Assembly (NCBI GenBank): GCA_006384855.1
Contig: VCJN01002542.1
Coordinates: 30,985 to 94,984, forward strand
Reading direction: 5' to 3'
DNA length: 64,000 nucleotides
DNA from: Tetraselmis striata
Lineage: Eukaryota > Chlorophyta > Chlorodendrophyceae > Chlorodendrales > Chlorodendraceae
The notes under the pieces were generated by a model. The model was not told where the DNA came from. It saw only the letters and a list, made by a program, of their open reading frames with translations, and made no database searches. Each line of letters begins with the position of its first letter. Position 1 is the stretch's first letter. Below are positions 49,483 through 61,366 of this stretch, one piece after another. Both the position numbers and the translations under genes were made by a program.

Positions 49483-51224
49483 TCAGGCGGCGCCCTGCGG
49501 CTGCTGCCGCTGGAAGCAGCGGTAGCACTGCACGCGGCCGTCCGGCAGCAGCGCAAACATGCGCGCGCCGATGCGCGCGTGGCAGCTGGGGCACGCGCGG
49601 TCCTCGCCCACCACCACCTGGGCGCGGGGTTGTCGGGTGTTAGCCGGGGGAAGGGGGGCATGCCAACAGTAGGCAACCTCGTAGAACATAAGTACTGGGA
49701 AGCGGCATGTAGAATCTGACAATCCGTGCTCATCCGCGCCAGTACCCGCGGACTGTACGTACCGGTATGTATCGCGGGTGGGAACCGCCCCGCAGTCTGA
49801 CATTAGTACTGCGCGGAGCGGGATGTAGCGACTAAAGGACATCTGGCACCCCTCACTGTAGAGTTTTACCACGAAAAACGAATGGTCGCTAAATCTATAA
49901 GGATTATCTGGCACCCATGATGGGTTTTTATACTGGTGCTACGCCGCTTATTGCTTATTGCCTTCGTGATATTGCTTATTGATATCGTGAATAGGGGAGA
50001 GCAGTAAGCAAAAAGCCTCCAAATCCGGCATAGCACGGTTACCGGTACCCGCTTATCCATTAAGGAAAAAATCCTCGTACGAATAAGCAATAAGCGGCGT
50101 AGCACCAGCGTAAATACATGATCCTCCGCGGCAAATACATGATCTACCCGGACAAGGTACTGGTACATCCCCTGTCCGCTCGTTTGAGCGGTCGTCTCGT
50201 ACGCGAGAGGTCCCGGGATCGATTCCTGGCCGAAGTATTTCGGCAATATCGGCCCGGCGTGTGCCGGGATTACGCGGTTGACGCACCAGCACTTCGGGGT
50301 TCGAATGAGGCAATGGTCTTAGGGCCATGCCAGACCTACGACTGCAGTTGGCGCAAGAGGTCAAGTGCGGGGGCGGCTGCCGACGATAATTCCCGCTCTC
50401 CCTGTAACCAAAAAGTTCATAATTCCCGAGGCGAACTTTCCTTTACTTTTACCCGGACTAGTACCTCGTACCGGTATCGCGGGTGGGGCCCGGCCCGCAG
50501 CAGGATATGCGCCCCTGCGCCCCGCCACCTCCGCTCCCAGCCACACACACAAGCGCACACGCACACGACCAGGCATCACCCGCCGTCATACGCACACACA
50601 CACACGCATATGGGCGCTACGCAAATCCCACCCCAGCAGCAGCAGAAACAGCGGCGCAGCGGCGGCCAGGGACGGGGCGGACGTGCAACCCCAGGGGGGG
50701 GGGGGGGGGGGGATTGGGCACCCGGCGCTGCTTGGCCTCCGCCAGCTCCCCCTTGGCCTCCAGGTTGACGGAGCGCTGCAGGCAGCTGACCAGCCGGCGG
50801 TCGCGCGCGCGGTGGATGCGCTCCCGCAGCATGCGCGCCAGCGTGGGCATCGCCTGCGCCAGCGGGATGGCGGGCGACATCGCGTCCAGCACCTGTTGGG
50901 GAGGCGGGCAGCCGGAGGAGGGGGGGAAAGGGGTCAGGCGCAGCGGGCAGCCCCGGCAGGTCGCGGTGGAGAGCCGCATCAGCCCGACTAGACCATGCTG
51001 ACATAGCCGGATATAAGGATACATACATACATGTAGAGACACATGTACACGTAGGCATCCCTGTGGATGTGTACACATGTCAGTGTCTTTCGAGGCGCAG
51101 TGCAGGAAGGACCCGGGGGGGGGGAGGGGGGGGGGGGGGGGGGGGGGAGGACACGTCGCACGGAATCGCGCATGCCTTCTTTCGGGGGGTTGCAGTACAC
51201 GGAACATCCTTACAGAGCAAAGAA

Positions 51225-51258
<34 letters not shown>

Positions 51259-54200
51259 AAGGGGACCCGGGGACTTTGAACGGAAGAATGGCCTCATCAA
51301 ATTCACTGCGTCAAACCCTCGGCCGAACAACAAAAAGTCCATCGCTCACAGGAGACACCGGCAGAGCATCTTCCCGGGCAGGGCGGCATGGGCCTGCATT
51401 GCGGTGTTTGGTGGGGCGCGGCGACCAACGGGGGGAGGGGAGGGGTGTGGGGGGGGGGGGGGGGGGGGGGGGGCAAAGGGGACCCAGGGACTTTGATCGG
51501 AAGAATGGCCTCATCAAATTCACTGCATCAAACCCTCGGCCGAACAACAAAAGGTCCATCGCTCACAGGAAACACCGGCAGAGCATCTTCCCGGGCAGGG
51601 CGGCATGGGCCTGCATTGCGGTGTTTGGTGGGGCGCGGCGACCACTGGGGGTGGAGGGGAAGGGGGGGGGGGGGGGGGGGGGGGCACCTCGAGCGGGTCG
51701 AGCTCGCTGCCGCCCGGGCTGTTGAGCACGAGGCACGCGTCCTGCAGCCGCGGCGGCTGCCCCTCGCCCGGCGCCAGCAGGATGCGCAGCAGCAGCAGGT
51801 GGCAGCCCGGCGCCGCCGCTTTCTCGCAGTACCTGGGGCGCACCGGCGGGGGGTATGCGGAGGGGGGGCGGGGGGGTCGGGGGGGGGGGGGTGGGGGGGG
51901 CAATGATCTCCGGGGGCAGCGATGGCCGCGACAGTCCCCGTCCTTGAGTACACGGAGCCTTCCGGCAACTGGCGGTGCTCACGTACGCAAACATGCGCGA
52001 CGACGACGAAGGCATTGGGTGTCTGATGAGGATTCGGCCCCATTTCAAGTGAAACGCAAGAATGGACCCTAGCAGGAGCCGGAAAACGCACACCGGCTGA
52101 GCTCCGTGCCTGGTGTACGGGTGGACCGACCCGCATGACACCGGCACGGGAACGGGACGCGCCCTTTCTAGTTATCTGCGGCGGGATACCATGTGCACGG
52201 GTGCCGCCTCGGTAACAAAGACGCCCCAGGGGACAGCCCGCCCGCCCTGCCGGTCAGAGCCCCTTCCCAGAGGAAGCTGTATCAGGGACCCACGCATGGC
52301 AACGGTGCCCACGTCAATCCACATGCACGCCCAATCTGGGGCCTGTGATGAGGGGTCTTACTTATGGGCGCGCCGGCACTTGCATTGCCCAATGGTGCTC
52401 AACCCCACCCCCCCCCCCCCCCCCCCCCCCCCCCACCTGAAACGGTGTGTGGATCTCGTCGTCATTAGGGTCTGTATGTCAGGGCTTAGGGTTTCTTAGG
52501 GTTCATGCTGGGGTATGTGCTTCGGGCTGCCACGTCTGTATGTGATACCACACCCACACAGACAAGCAGTATGCATGGCATGCAAGGGAAGGGTCGGGGA
52601 GGGGGGGGGGGGGGGGTTATACTGGAGCGCGGCGCGCGTGTCGTGGATGTTGATGGCGAGCAGGCGCAGCGCGGCGCCGTGGTTGCCCGTCTTGCCATGC
52701 AGCACGACCTGCTCCGCCCACAGGCTGGTCCCCTGCAGCCGGCGCAGCACCGCCGGCACGTCGTAGCGCGCCGACGCCTCCAGGAAGGCCTGCAGCGCGC
52801 CGCGCATGCGCCCCAGGTCGTCCACCATCTCGTCCGGCGGCCCCTCCGGCCGCGCCGCCACCGCCGCAAAGCTGGGCGGCCCCGCCGCCGCCGCCGCCAG
52901 CACCGCGTCCGACAGCACCAGCGCCAGCTCCGTGTGCAGCGCCGCGTCCTGCGCGGGCGGGCCCGTCAGCTGTGGACGACCTCCCGATACATGCACTGCC
53001 ATATTGTGCGGTAAACACTGCGGTGTACGCTACGGAGCGGCAGCAGATATATACTCGGATAGCAATCGCCACGTTTCGAGCTGCAGATCATACCAGGTGC
53101 TGGATATATATAGTCCACTACGCCACCATGATTTGAGCTGGAATAGCCACCTTACTGGGCAGCATCCGGGCGTTGCGGTTTCAGCACTGGTTTCGGAGCA
53201 TTTTTTGGAGCTGCGTTGTTCCCGGCGAGCATTCCGTGTGTGGGGGCCCTAGCTCCCTACCCCAAACTGTTTGTATGTTCTGATGTGCCGCATGCGCACC
53301 TCGCGCTGTTCCCGTGCAGCTCACATGAGAATAACAAAAAGAACGGCGGGATATGGGCGCAAATGCGGAAGGGTCCTCCACTGCTGCGGCGCCGTCAATT
53401 GTGGACGCATGAGGGGAGGGGGGCTCTCTGTTGCACCTACTCCGAGTATTGGGGACTCCGTGCCGTGCACGTGGTGTATTCTAGCCCCCCCCCCCCCCCC
53501 CCCTCCCCCCCCCCCCCCCCTTCGTTCGCGAGAGGGTGAAAGGAAGGGGACACAGCGCGGACCCCAAGGCGTGGGTGCGGCACAGTCACTGGGAGTTGCT
53601 GTCAAAGAGACACAGGGCAGCGGGGCGGGTGGTGGAAGGGCAGGCGCGGGGGCGGGGGGGGGGGGGGGGGGGACGGCATTGGGCGCACCTGCTCCCCCCG
53701 CTCCTGCACCACGTGCAGCAGGTAGCGCCACCGCAGGCGGTCCGGCCGCGCCCGCAGCATCGCCAGCACCTCCCGCACCGGCAGCGCCTGCGCGCGCGCC
53801 ACCTCCAGCCCCGCGCGCCCCGCGCCGGCGCCCTCGCCCGAGTCCAGCAGCCACGGCAGGTGCTGCAGCGCCAGGCGGGACGGCACCTCGGCGCGCATGC
53901 TGCCGCGCCGCCGGCCGTACCTGCCCAGTAGCAGCTCCTTCACGCAGCGCACCGCCACGTCCAGCTGCGGCTGTCGGCTGCCGCCCGCGGCGGCCTCCGC
54001 GATCGCGCCTGCCACCAAGGGCAGCAGTGCAGTGAGGCCGAGTCATTCACAGATTTGCCGGCTCACCCATTTGGACCCTCCTCACCAGCCTCAGATTGGG
54101 CTGGGAATGATTGCACCGCCTATAAGACCATCCACCACAGTTCCGCTATAGTTTCGTCTAGATCTGCCCGCTAAAACCGGCAGGCAGGGCGGGCGGGGTC

Positions 54201-56469
54201 TTATTCGCAGCAGTGTTCAGTGGAAGCGCGCCGGCGCCAGCGGACCGACACCCGTACGCACCGCGATGACGCAATGACTGGCGCCGTGGCGGGGGCGGTG
54301 CCAAGGCATGCGTGCGGGCGCCTAACCGCTTCAAAACGAAAAGCTACCGACCAGATATAGATGAACACGAGACGCCTGTGGCGGGGCTCCTGCCCGGGTG
54401 AGAAAACGCTACCGAGAAAGCTAGCAAAACTAATATGAACTAACAACACACATATATCATCGCCAATTATTTCGCCCGTTGACCAGGACCTTCCTCGCGG
54501 GGGGTCCGGCCCGCTCGGGGGATCCCGTACTCGTCCCATCGCTGGCGCGCCACTGAGGTACTCGTGCCCGCGCCCCTCCGCCCCCCTCCTTTCCCGCTAC
54601 ACGCCCAAGGGCCACTGTCGCGGGTGCGCCTCACCCTCGCCGAGGTGCGCGGACCGCACCTGCCGGCGTCGCCTAGCCGGGCGTCCGGGGGGAACCTCTC
54701 ATACGAAAGTATGTACCCAACTGATTGCAGATCCGTGGGGGCACTCTGGCGCATGTCTGCATGTCGGCTACTTTCTGCATCTCCGGGCGGTCAGACACAC
54801 ACCCACCCACGCACACACAACCAGCGTTTTTAGTTGATTAAGGTATAGCACAGCTATGGCGGGCTGTCCCGCGGGTGGCGCGCCGCCCCAATTGGAGGTG
54901 GCGCTTATACGAAGGGTTCCTGTGGGCGCGTCGTCGGCAGCGGCGGCACTTACGTGTTGAACATGGAATGAGAAGGGCGACGCTTGGTATGGGGCCGTTG
55001 AAGGCGGTCAAAGTTTGAGGATGAGGGTGAGTGCACCTACTTATATCTATACTTCGCGCGCGCCCCGCAGCAGCGGCACGCGGGTAAGCATGGAGTGCGA
55101 TCAATTCTCAACGGCATGGATGGCCCATGCTGGGCGCAGGAAACGCGTGCGCCCGTGTGCTGAGGCGGTGTGCGGCTCACGGTGTGTGACTGGAGGGGCG
55201 CGGGGGTACCTGACGACTGCATGGAAGGGTGACTGAGAGCGATGGAGTTTGTTCGGAACTCGGCATCCCATCCGGAGAACCCCCCCCCCCCCCCCTCGAG
55301 CGCTGCTGGCCATGTCCTGTCTCCCTGTGCAGGCAAGGTAGCCATGGCGCGGATGTCCTGCCCGGGTGCGCAGTGTGGGGGGGGGGGGGGGGGGGGGGCG
55401 CACCGGTGTCCGCCGGCGCCTCCCCGCGCGCGCCGTCCGCCAGCTCGCGCCAGATGGCGGCGGCGGCCGACTGCCGCTGGTGCTCCGCCAGCAGCAGCGC
55501 CAGCGCGTGGCTGCGCCCCGCGCCCTCCAGCACCGCCTCCACCTCGCCCACCGCCACCAGGTTTGCGCCCGCCACCAGCGCCTCGAGCCGCCCCACTGCC
55601 TCGGTGTCCACATACAGGCGCACGAGCAGCGTGTCGATGCCGTCCGCCGGCTTGGCGCCGCTCCGCTCCCGGATCTGCCCGCACCCGCGCCCGTCAGCAG
55701 CGCCCCGCTGACGACATTTAGGGTTTTGAAACCCTTCAAAACCCTAAAATCCAATGGTCCCAATGGAGTCCTAATCCTAAGCCACCCCATATCCACAGCC
55801 CAATGCGCCCGGTGCTCCGGTACCATCTGATGCGTTGACTCTCAAAGACCAGCCCCGTCCTCCGATCTGCCTCCGCCCGGTGCATCGGTCGACGGTGTTT
55901 AATTGATACCAACTGGTGCGGGTCCGTTGCGCTGAGGGCGTGTGGAGCACAGGGGCGGACAGGGGGGGGGAGGGGGGGGGACCTCCGCCAGGTAGGTCGC
56001 CACGCACGCCTTGCCAGCGCGCACCGCCTCCTCGACATCGGCCTCCGACGCGCCGTGGCCCAGCGCGGCGCGGACCAGCCCGCCCAGCTCGCCCAGCGGC
56101 GGCGCGACCCCCCACAGCGCCGTGCCGACGGCGGGCAGCCACGTGCGCGCCGCCTCGGGGAAGAGCGGGAAGAGCGTTGCGGGCGGGAGCACCGACAGCG
56201 GCACGCGGCGCAGGCTGGCTAGCGCCTCTTCAAACCTGAGCTCTGAGGGGCAGCGGGGAGGGAGCCGAGGAAGGGGGGGGATTCATCAGCCAGGAGCGGC
56301 TTGCGCTGGCGCCACTCCCTCCAGGCCCCGCGCCGCGCCCTGTTGCGCCCCGGTGAGCCGTCGCTGCCTGGAATCCCAGGTCAAGGTGGCATCCACCGCA
56401 TGTGGCAAACACCTTTGCACCTGAGCCCTCAAAAACCTGTGCCTTGGCTGAGGTGGGAATACAGAGAAG

Positions 56470-56500
<31 letters not shown>

Positions 56501-56593
56501 AGAAAAGTAACAAACAGCCGTCCGAGTATGAACTGATTCAAGAGTGGTAGCTAGGTGGGAAGCCCGGGGCTTGGTCATGGTATGGACATTCAA

Positions 56594-56624
<31 letters not shown>

Positions 56625-59600
56625 GCCCCCTCCCTCTCCGCCCCTTTGCCCTGCCTCCTCCCCTCTCCCGGGCCCCCACCCCCCTCCCCTGCCCTCCCTG
56701 CCTCCCTCTCTGTGCAGGGCGAACAGCCAGTTTGCGAATGTCGCATGATGCAGCCCCCTAGCTGACCATAGACGCAAAAACATGGGAGGAGCAGTAGCGT
56801 GGGGTACGTGGCTAAGACATGTATCCTCCCCTCCCCTCCCCTTGCCTCCCCCAGTGGCGGACAGTGCGGTGTTCCCCGGCTGTTCTGAGCCGCAGCACCA
56901 ACGGCGGCGCCATCCAGCAGAGTGATACCTGCTGATTGGGATACGCGCGTTGGTGCTGCGGGCTGCTCAATGAGGGTCAGAAGGGGCGTCCGGGCTCTGC
57001 CCCTCTGCAGCGTGTGCCCCTGGTAGAGGCCCCTGGGCATTGCGCCTTCGAGGCCCCTCAGGGCGTGTCATGCCGGCCCGCCCACGGCACCCCATCCCGC
57101 CCCCGGCGCCGCACCTGCCAGCTGCAGCAGCGCCGCCTCCGCCAGCAGCACGTCGCGCCACGGCGCGGGGCCGCCGCCCGGGCCGCAGCAACCCGCGAGC
57201 GCGTCCGCCGCCTCGAACTGCCCCAGCCGCAGCAGCTCCCGCGCCTGGTCCTCCAGGCCGATGGGGCGCAGCACCAGCACGCGCCGGTGCGTGGCCACCA
57301 CGACGCACACGCCGCCGGCGCTGCTGGCCGCGCACGCCCAGGGCGCCAGGCCTGGCCGGGCGCACCGGCGGCAATGTGGGGGGGGGGGGTGAACTGGTCA
57401 GATAAGCAAGGGAGCCGGTCAGACCAACTACTGCAGGGTCCCTTTTTCACAGTGCAACCAGACTATCCATAAGGAAGGGCAGTCGGCGCGGAAGTAAGCA
57501 ACAGCACGTCCCCGGGAACCCAACTCCACATGGGCCGGCAGCCTCAAACCCTATCGCGCGTGGGGTGATGGCCCTGAGCCATCGCATGCCCTCTGGGCAC
57601 CCCCGTGGCTCAGCACATATAAGCTAAAAGATCTGTCATTTGAGAACAGCGAGGATGGAAAGAGATGTGGGGGGGGGGGGGGGGGGGGAGAGGGGGGAGA
57701 GAGAGAGCCTTGACTGTGGGCAGCCACGGGAGCGTTGCAGAGCGCACAAGGAGGCTGCGGGGCATCACACCACCTCCACGACTGGGTATGTGGCTGCAGC
57801 CGTGTGAGGACTTGGTGGAAACAGTGATGGAGGTAAGACTTTATATTTGTCTCAAAGGAGCAGCAAAGGCAGGCTGCGGGGCGCAAGGTTGGCAGGAAGG
57901 TGTGTGCGGGTGTGTGTGTCAGTGGTGGCGGTGGTTGGGTGGGGGAGGAAGGGAAGGGGGGGGGGGGGGGGGGGGGGCGCACCCGGCTCCTGCAGCTTGC
58001 ACGGCAGGCTCTGCACCGCGGCGCTGCTGGTCTGGTCGTACACGGTGACGCCCTCCGCCGTGAGCGCGAGCACGTAGATGCCGCACTGCGCAAACGCGAG
58101 CGGCTCGCCGGTGAGCAGCAGCGTGCCGCCCGTGGGCGCGCCGCTCTCGTCCACCACCATGCCCACGCGCTCCTGCGGCGGCACCCGCGTGATCCGCTCA
58201 GGCTTCCCCGATTACCCCCCACCCCGCAACCAAGGTCCGGGGCCAGCATATACAGCTGACAACCTGCGGCCTTTGGAGCCGGGTGTGGCGGACAGGGCGG
58301 ATATTCAGGCGGGATGCATGTGTCTATGGATGGCGGCGCGGCATAGCGGCCCGCACCATGAGCAGCATCGCGGTGCCGGACGCGGGGAAGGCGGCAAACG
58401 TGGGCGGCCGTGGCACGCCGCCCGGGACCGCCGGGAGGTCGAAGAGCGGCGTGAGCGCGCCGTCGCGCAGGGAGAAGGCGACGTAGCGGAAGTGGGTGGC
58501 GGCCACCATGGCGCCGCCGCACCACGCGAGCCGCCGCAGGCTGTGCCCCTCCCCCATCAGCTCCAGCTGCTTCACCAGCATGGCGGTCGTGCTGCCGCCG
58601 CCGCCGCCGCTGAATGACTGGCTGCTGCCGCTGCGCACCTGATGCCGCGCAGGAAACGCCGCGCGGGACAAGGGAGCGGCTCAGCCGCATGCTGGCACCA
58701 CCGCACGGGGCGTCCTCCTGCTTGAGAGGGAGAGCTGCTGTCTCACCTTGTACAGCAGGACTCGCGCGTGCTTGCGCGTCGTCATCACCACCTTGGTGGC
58801 CACCGCGAGTCGGGAGGGGTACACATCGCTGGGCTCCGCGGTCACCGCCGTCACACCCTGCCATGGCCCCAAAGCCATGCCGTGAGCCCCCCCACCCCCC
58901 CCCCCCCTCCCCCGCCCCCGGCCCTATTTTGCGCCTGCTCCTCCACAGCCCAGAGCCGGCACGTTTCCGTCTCCTCATCAGCTCCTGGTATATGTGGAAG
59001 AAGCTCATGGCGCACGCAGCGGACAGCGCGGCGCACCTTGACGCCCGACAGCGCCGTCTTCTCCAGGTTGTCGCAGTCCAGGAGCGACACCGCGCCGTCC
59101 GACAGCACCGCCAGCTGCCGCGCCCCCACCAGGTGGTGAATCTCCTCCAGGGGCTGCGCACGATTGTTGGGAGTTGGTGGCGCGTGCGGGGAGAGGGGGT
59201 TGGGGGGTAGGGGGGGGGGGGGGGTGGAGGAGGATAGTCCCGGTCTCAGTAGTCCGCCCACTCAGCCGGCACGGGGTAGCGTGGCTAGCGGACAGGGGGC
59301 AGCGCGCACCTTCTTGGAGACGGTTTTGCGCGCGGAGAGGCTCGTGCGCACCGAGCTGGGGGTGATTTCCAGACGATGCTCCTGCGGGTTGGAGAGGGAA
59401 GTCGGGAAATCAGGGCCGGGGGGCGGGGCGGGATGGGGGGGGGGTGGGGGGCGCTCGGCGGATGGCCAGGTCGAGTGGTAGGTGGCAGGGACGGGGGAGG
59501 ACGGCGCCCGTCACCACGGGGCTCGGCCCGCTCTACCGTACCTCCAGCTGGCCGTCGGAGAGGCCGACGTAGAGCCACTCCGCGCTGTGGCTGACCGCGA

Positions 59601-59865
59601 CGCAGGTGATGTGGTTCTTCGCGCGCTGCACGTGCGCCTCGGTCAGCGCGAACGCCGTGCGCACGCCCGCCGGCGCCCCGACGGCGGGGTTTACCATCGC
59701 TGCGGCCTCGGTGCCCTCCCAGCTCGATTCCCCGAAGCTGAAGTCCCAGGCGACTTCTGACGAGCGTGATTCCTCAACAGGTGGGCGACATAGACGTGTG
59801 CACCACTTCTGCATCACGTGCGGCAGCAGTGCCGGCTCGGCCCCGCGCCGATCTGTGTCGTACAT
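49483..59865 (-). CDS. VPS3: VPS3/TGFBRAP1-type CORVET subunit
   Basis: CORVET tethers early endosomes; VPS3-type subunits bind Rab5-class GTPases. Fourteen exons in phase: 59542-59865, 59310-59381, 59037-59153, 58747-58857, 58357-58638, 57983-58172, 57115-57351, 55983-56242, 55404-55674, 53689-54008, 52623-52969, 51688-51832, 50722-50892, 49483-49617. Length is 993 residues from ATG 59865, or 937 from ATG 59697, where AFALTEAHV starts the family similarity. The N-terminal half is a CNH beta-propeller (LYVGLSDGQLE, LAVLSDGAVSLLD, GGVCVVVATHRRVLVL). Next come EDQARELLRLGQFEAADAL, the VPS39_1-type GIDTLLVRLYVD and ALALLLAEHQRQSAAAAIW, and the C-terminal zinc finger CPSCHARIG...CYRC, closest to plant VPS3. 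Seven donors lead into poly-C. Intron 13 hosts a SINE-like copy on the other strand. Confidence 0.93.
50171..50460 (+). mobile_element. SINE-like retroelement with tRNA-related head (copy 2)
   Basis: The head begins CCTGTCCGC at 50171, with a D-arm-like TTTGAGCGG, an anticodon-like hairpin (TCTCG...CGAGA) and a B-box-like GGGATCGATTCC. The body shares TCGGGGTTCGAATGAGGCAA, GGCCATGCCAGACC, CGACTGCAGTTGGCG, GAGGTCAAGT and GGCGAACTTT with the minus-strand copy at 15183-15440. It sits antisense in intron 13 of the VPS3 gene. It differs from copy 1 throughout, so neither copy is very recent. Confidence 0.72.
51228..51687 (-). repeat. About 215-bp tandem duplication inside a VPS3 intron
   Basis: Two near-identical units occupy about 51256-51472 and 51473-51687, just inside the donor of VPS3 intron 12. 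Each is bounded by a homopolymer (C on the sense strand), giving three C-runs at about 51228-51256, 51450-51472 and 51662-51684. The unit shared by both copies includes GGACTTTGA and GGAAGAATGGCCTCATCAAA. The copies differ at only a few bases, so the duplication is recent. Confidence 0.85.
52487..52504 (+). repeat. Short interstitial telomere-like repeat
   Basis: TTAGGG units with short spacers (CTTAGGGTTTCTTAGGGTT) lie inside VPS3 intron 11, similar in kind to the CCCTAAA tract at 18742-18760. Confidence 0.45.
55717..55748. repeat. Perfect palindrome of telomere-like sequence
   Basis: TTTAGGGTTTTGAA is followed, after a 4-base loop, by its exact reverse complement. It lies in VPS3 intron 8, just upstream of the exon 9 acceptor. 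A 14-bp perfect stem could form a hairpin in the pre-mRNA. Confidence 0.8.
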
Positions 59866-60321
59866 GGGATCGGCAGCGCGCGCGCCTCCCTCGCACCAAG
59901 CACAGCCCGTCCACTACATACCATCTTATAATTTGTAATGCGATACCATCTGTACAGGGTAGTTGCACCGCCGCGCACCGCACGGCCGCGACGCACGCGT
60001 GACCGCGCAGCCGCACACGCTGCGGCGGGTGCCGGTATATCCAGGTAAATAAGGTACTTCTAGATAAGTACATGAGCTGGCTGCAATACGCGATCAGGAA
60101 ATCACCCGAAAACGCAATAGGAAACGTCCACTACAGCAACTACTGCGAGATGGAAGCAGCAACAGAAGAGGGTGAGTAATGAGCACGGGCAGATAGACGC
60201 ATCAGATTTTGCAGTCTGCACTCCGGCAGAGAGAATGCCGCCCGCCAAGGTACCATGCACGCAAGCAGAGACTCGTTGCAACAACCCCCGCCGCGTGCGT
60301 GCGCGACAGGTGATGTCGGAA

Positions 60322-60622
60322 CTCAACAGGTTTGCTGGCGACAAAGTTCCGAAGAGCCTAGACGGACTGACCGCGAAGGAAGCATGAATTCGGGGCGGAA
60401 GGACCGCCTGGGAAGTTGCGCACATCCAGCAACACCACGAAGATGTAGACCACCGTCAAAGCGGATTTTCCGAGGCGGCCGCGGTCCTCAACCACAAAAC
60501 GGTAGTACCGGTGAGCACCCCAGGTTGCTGTGCTCGCCTCGGTCGCCGCGATCCCCGGGGTGCACTAGAGGGGGTCGTTGCCCCAAGTGGGGGTCGTGCG
60601 GGACATGCACGCGAAATCGTTC
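60322..60622. repeat. Direct repeat, left copy
   Basis: About 300 bp, starting CTCAACA and containing CTGGCGACAAAG, GAAGATGTAGACCACCGTCA and AAGTGGGGGTCGTG. It recurs at 61367-61704 in the same orientation, about 90% alike by eye. The arrangement (repeat, about 750 bp, repeat) resembles a small terminal-repeat element, but no TG...CA ends, primer site or target duplication were found. Confidence 0.75.
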
Positions 60623-61366
60623 ATGTACTCGCCCCCCCCCCCCCCCCCCCCCCCTACTCCACCTCGCCAACGTCAAATATGACGGCCGCGAGCGGTCATC
60701 CGCTAGGCGTACTAGGCCGCACGTCTCGAGGAGTCGAGGGTCAAGTCGCCGACTCCCGAGCGGTCCCGGTCGAGCACGACCGCCCCCGCTTCGATCGCCA
60801 CGGAAGCCCGCAGGTTTTTCAAAGCGGTATGCATGCGGTGCTTGTAGGTCGCGACGGGGCACATGATCCAGGCACGACGAAACCCGTAGCGTTCCGGTTC
60901 GAGCCATCCGTAGAGCGAAGCCATAATAAGGGGGCAATACCACTCGTGGGGCCGGAGCGGCATGTGATGGACAAGCGCGGAACACCCGTGCGGGCGAAGG
61001 CCCAGCACCCGTGAAGCAGCGGCCGAATAAGCAGCATGGGGAATCTTGCGGGCCGACTCGTGATCCGACTGGAAAAGCGATAGGGAGCCCGGCCCGCACG
61101 CGCTGAACGAGCGCATGGTATCAAGTCGCGAGGCCGCGGCACCCGTACGTTGATGGAAGCCAAGAGCGAGGGGCACGAAGTCACGAAAGCGAATCGCACG
61201 GCTGAGGTAGTGGCGATGGACAACCATGGTCGTCGGTAGATCATCGGAGGCAGCACCCGTACCCGTACCCGAGGGCGGAGTTGTAGTGCCGTCTCGTTGC
61301 TGTTATAAAAGGGAAGGAGTTGCCGCAGAAGGAGAGGGCGCACTAGATAGGCTCCCGAACCATTAA

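Noticed and set aside
48282-49643. A 453-codon open frame rich in Pro and Arg
   Set aside because: It reads through the exons and poly-C introns of the WW gene in changing context; no domain appears, and the spliced model explains the region.
57551-59161. A 536-codon minus-strand open frame
   Set aside because: It crosses several VPS3 introns and mostly lies in the wrong frame; the family similarity is in the spliced exons.
60712-61227. A 171-codon minus-strand protein between the direct repeats
   Set aside because: No family similarity or codon pattern supports it; kept only as part of the repeat description.
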